Of a stretch of DNA of 64,000 nt, positions 62,871 to 64,000 are shown piece by piece. The translations under genes were made by a program, and so were the position numbers. Under the pieces are notes generated by a model. The model worked only from the letters and a program-made list of their open reading frames with translations, was not told the DNA's origin and made no database searches. Location of the stretch: the NCBI GenBank assembly GCA_019188245.1, contig JAECZO010000045.1, positions 51,001-115,000 of the forward strand. The letters run 5' to 3'. The DNA comes from Novymonas esmeraldas (lineage: Eukaryota > Euglenozoa > Kinetoplastea > Trypanosomatida > Trypanosomatidae). Each line of letters starts with the position of its first letter. Position 1 is the stretch's first letter.

Positions 62871-63319
62871 CATCTCTCCCTTTCTCATTTTCAGCGAGTG
62901 AGAGAGAGAGCACACACACATGAACACGTAGATGCACTGGACACACAGAGAGAGAGGAAGGAGGGGTACACACACACACACACACACACACGCTACGTAA
63001 TTGAAGGGGTTCTAAGAAACAAGGAGGAGGAGAAGAAAATCGAAACACACAAAGAAACAAACAAACAAATGAGTTTGCACGCGATCCACGACACCGCACG
63101 TCAACGTGGACGTGGGGTGTCGCACTGGTGGAGATGGGTGGTGGGGGCGTCCTTCTGTGTGTAGACAGGGGCGTGTGTGTGTGGAAGGGAGTGCGGGTCA
63201 GGTTGGCATGCATGCAGAGGACAACATCAAGAGAGAGAGCGATTGAGGGAGGGGGGGGGGCGTCTACCACACCGTCTGTCTCCTCCTGCCACACAAAGGT
63301 ACCGCTCCGGGGGGTGGGG
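60435..63319. other. Longest gene-free stretch of the window
   Basis: About 2.9 kb without a credible gene on either strand. It contains T12 (about 60990-61001), A17-type (61253-61268), T11 (about 62010-62021), many (CA/TG)n tracts (61079-61097, 61781-61799, 62050-62131, 62399-62422, 62837-62868, 62969-62991), and GA-rich blocks. Pyrimidine-rich plus-strand patches (61497-61680) are purine-rich on the gene strand and so would not act as acceptors there. It probably comprises the 3' UTR of the right-edge gene plus the DRC-like gene leader. Confidence 0.7.
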
Positions 63320-64000
63320 CTACGCGGCTGCTTCGCCGGCCGCCAGAACCTCTGCCCGCGACATCTCCTGCGATGCAACGTCCATGTAGCTGAGGCTCGT
63401 GATCACCTCGGCGAGGATCTCAGCGGTGGGGCTCTTCGCCGCCTTCGCCTTGCGTGTCACGTCCGCCGCCTCCTCCTTCGTCCACACGATGCCCTTGTAC
63501 GCGCTTGGCGGCATCTCCGCGATCTCCGGCTTGGCGGCGAGGTACGCCTCCACGAGCGCGTTTGCGTCCGGCCCGCAGCGGGTCTGCGCCCACGCCACGA
63601 TGGTGTCCCCTGCATCTCGCACGACGACGACCTTCTTGTCCGCGGCGACCTTGGTGGGCAGGGAGACGTCCACGATGCTGGCGCGGTGCGGCACCCCCTT
63701 CACGGCGGCGGCGATGTTGAAGGAGGCGCAGATGCACTGCTTCCACCAGTGCGGCTCCGCCCCGCCGTCCACATCGGCCGTCTTCGACTTGTTGTACCGC
63801 GCGTCGCCCTTCAGCGCCTTCTGCAGCTGCTTCTCCTCCACCAGGAGCTCCGCGAGGAGTGCACAGTCGCTCGCCGGGTCCTGCGCCTGCGCCATGATGG
63901 CCTGCACAATGCCCAACTTCGGCTGCAGCGCCACCACCGCCGCGAGCCTCTCCCGCAGCTCCGACTCGGTCTGCTTCACGGCGGCGGCCACGTCGAGCTT
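63320..64000 (-). CDS. Unidentified protein, 5' end outside window
   Basis: An open frame enters from the right edge and gives 226 visible residues to a TAG. The first in-window residues are KLDVAAAVKQTESELRERLA; the start lies outside, and no ATG-start is needed near the edge. It is Ala-, Lys- and Glu-rich with little repeat sequence: a helical first part (to about 65), the island EPHWWKQCICASFNIAAAVKG (about 78-98), a probable alpha/beta part KKVVVVRDAGDTIVAWAQTR (about 119-138), and a helical C-terminus. I recognise no family or motif. Non-repetitive composition and codon bias match the neighbours, so it is a real gene. Confidence 0.8.
   Translation of the reverse strand, partial: KLDVAAAVKQTESELRERLAAVVALQPKLGIVQAIMAQAQDPASDCALLAELLVEEKQLQKALKGDARYNKSKTADVDGGAEPHWWKQCICASFNIAAAVKGVPHRASIVDVSLPTKVAADKKVVVVRDAGDTIVAWAQTRCGPDANALVEAYLAAKPEIAEMPPSAYKGIVWTKEEAADVTRKAKAAKSPTAEILAEVITSLSYMDVASQEMSRAEVLAAGEAAA

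Noticed and set aside
63320-64000. Paraflagellar rod protein PFR2, expected nearby from remembered synteny
   Set aside because: The visible residues do not show any PFR sequence I can recognise, so synteny alone was not used for a name.
1-64000. Strand-switch region or promoter inside the window
   Set aside because: All supported genes are on the minus strand, so no convergent or divergent switch occurs here. No tRNA or rRNA gene was recognised on either strand.

Overview
This window looks like nuclear DNA of a trypanosomatid of the Leishmania type (subfamily Leishmaniinae). It is GC-rich, has no visible introns, carries long simple-repeat intergenic regions of (CA/TG)n and (GA)n, and all 17 protein genes lie head-to-tail on the minus strand, as in one polycistronic Pol II gene cluster. 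Cytochrome c has the single-cysteine haem site (AAQCH) found only in euglenozoan proteins. From memory, not checked here, cytochrome c, the RNA polymerase I largest subunit and ARL6 also lie close together on L. major chromosome 16 and T. brucei chromosome 8, so I read the window as that conserved block. The species cannot be fixed from sequence alone.

In transcription order (from the right end leftwards) the genes are: an unidentified 5'-truncated ORF (64000-63320); an IQ-motif coiled-coil protein resembling nexin-dynein regulatory complex subunit DRC10 or DRC9 (60434-58875); TRAPP subunit Bet3/TRAPPC3 (58264-57674); the rRNA methyltransferase Emg1/Nep1 (57096-56233); an OTU-family cysteine peptidase-like protein whose active-site halves are far apart (54844-52004); ARL6/BBS3 (51218-50670); a small Sm-fold protein, probably NAA38-like (49622-49287); a FAAH-like amidase (47612-45813); RNA polymerase I largest subunit (43928-38397); a 3519-residue kinetoplastid protein of unknown function (36741-26182); a leucine-rich-repeat protein (25123-20798); two cytochrome c copies with identical coding sequence (18384-18040 and 15528-15184); an 865-residue protein with beta-rich segments (13524-10927); a diacylglycerol kinase-like protein (10432-8270); a small single-span membrane protein (7575-7255); and a giant protein with an N-myristoylation/palmitoylation start (MGCKAS) that runs off the left edge (5633-1).

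The genes share no pathway, which is normal for trypanosomatid clusters; several serve the cilium/flagellum (ARL6, DRC-like) and others housekeeping (Pol I, Emg1, TRAPP, cytochrome c). Nothing resembling a Pol II promoter was seen. Expression is expected to depend on spliced-leader trans-splicing and on UTRs. Good polypyrimidine-AG acceptors can be proposed in front of several genes, and they help choose start codons. No tRNA, rRNA, CRISPR array, clear mobile element or strand-switch region was seen. Start sites were checked against the sequence; several longer readings begin at GTG or run through the upstream polypyrimidine tract and were shortened to the first sensible ATG.
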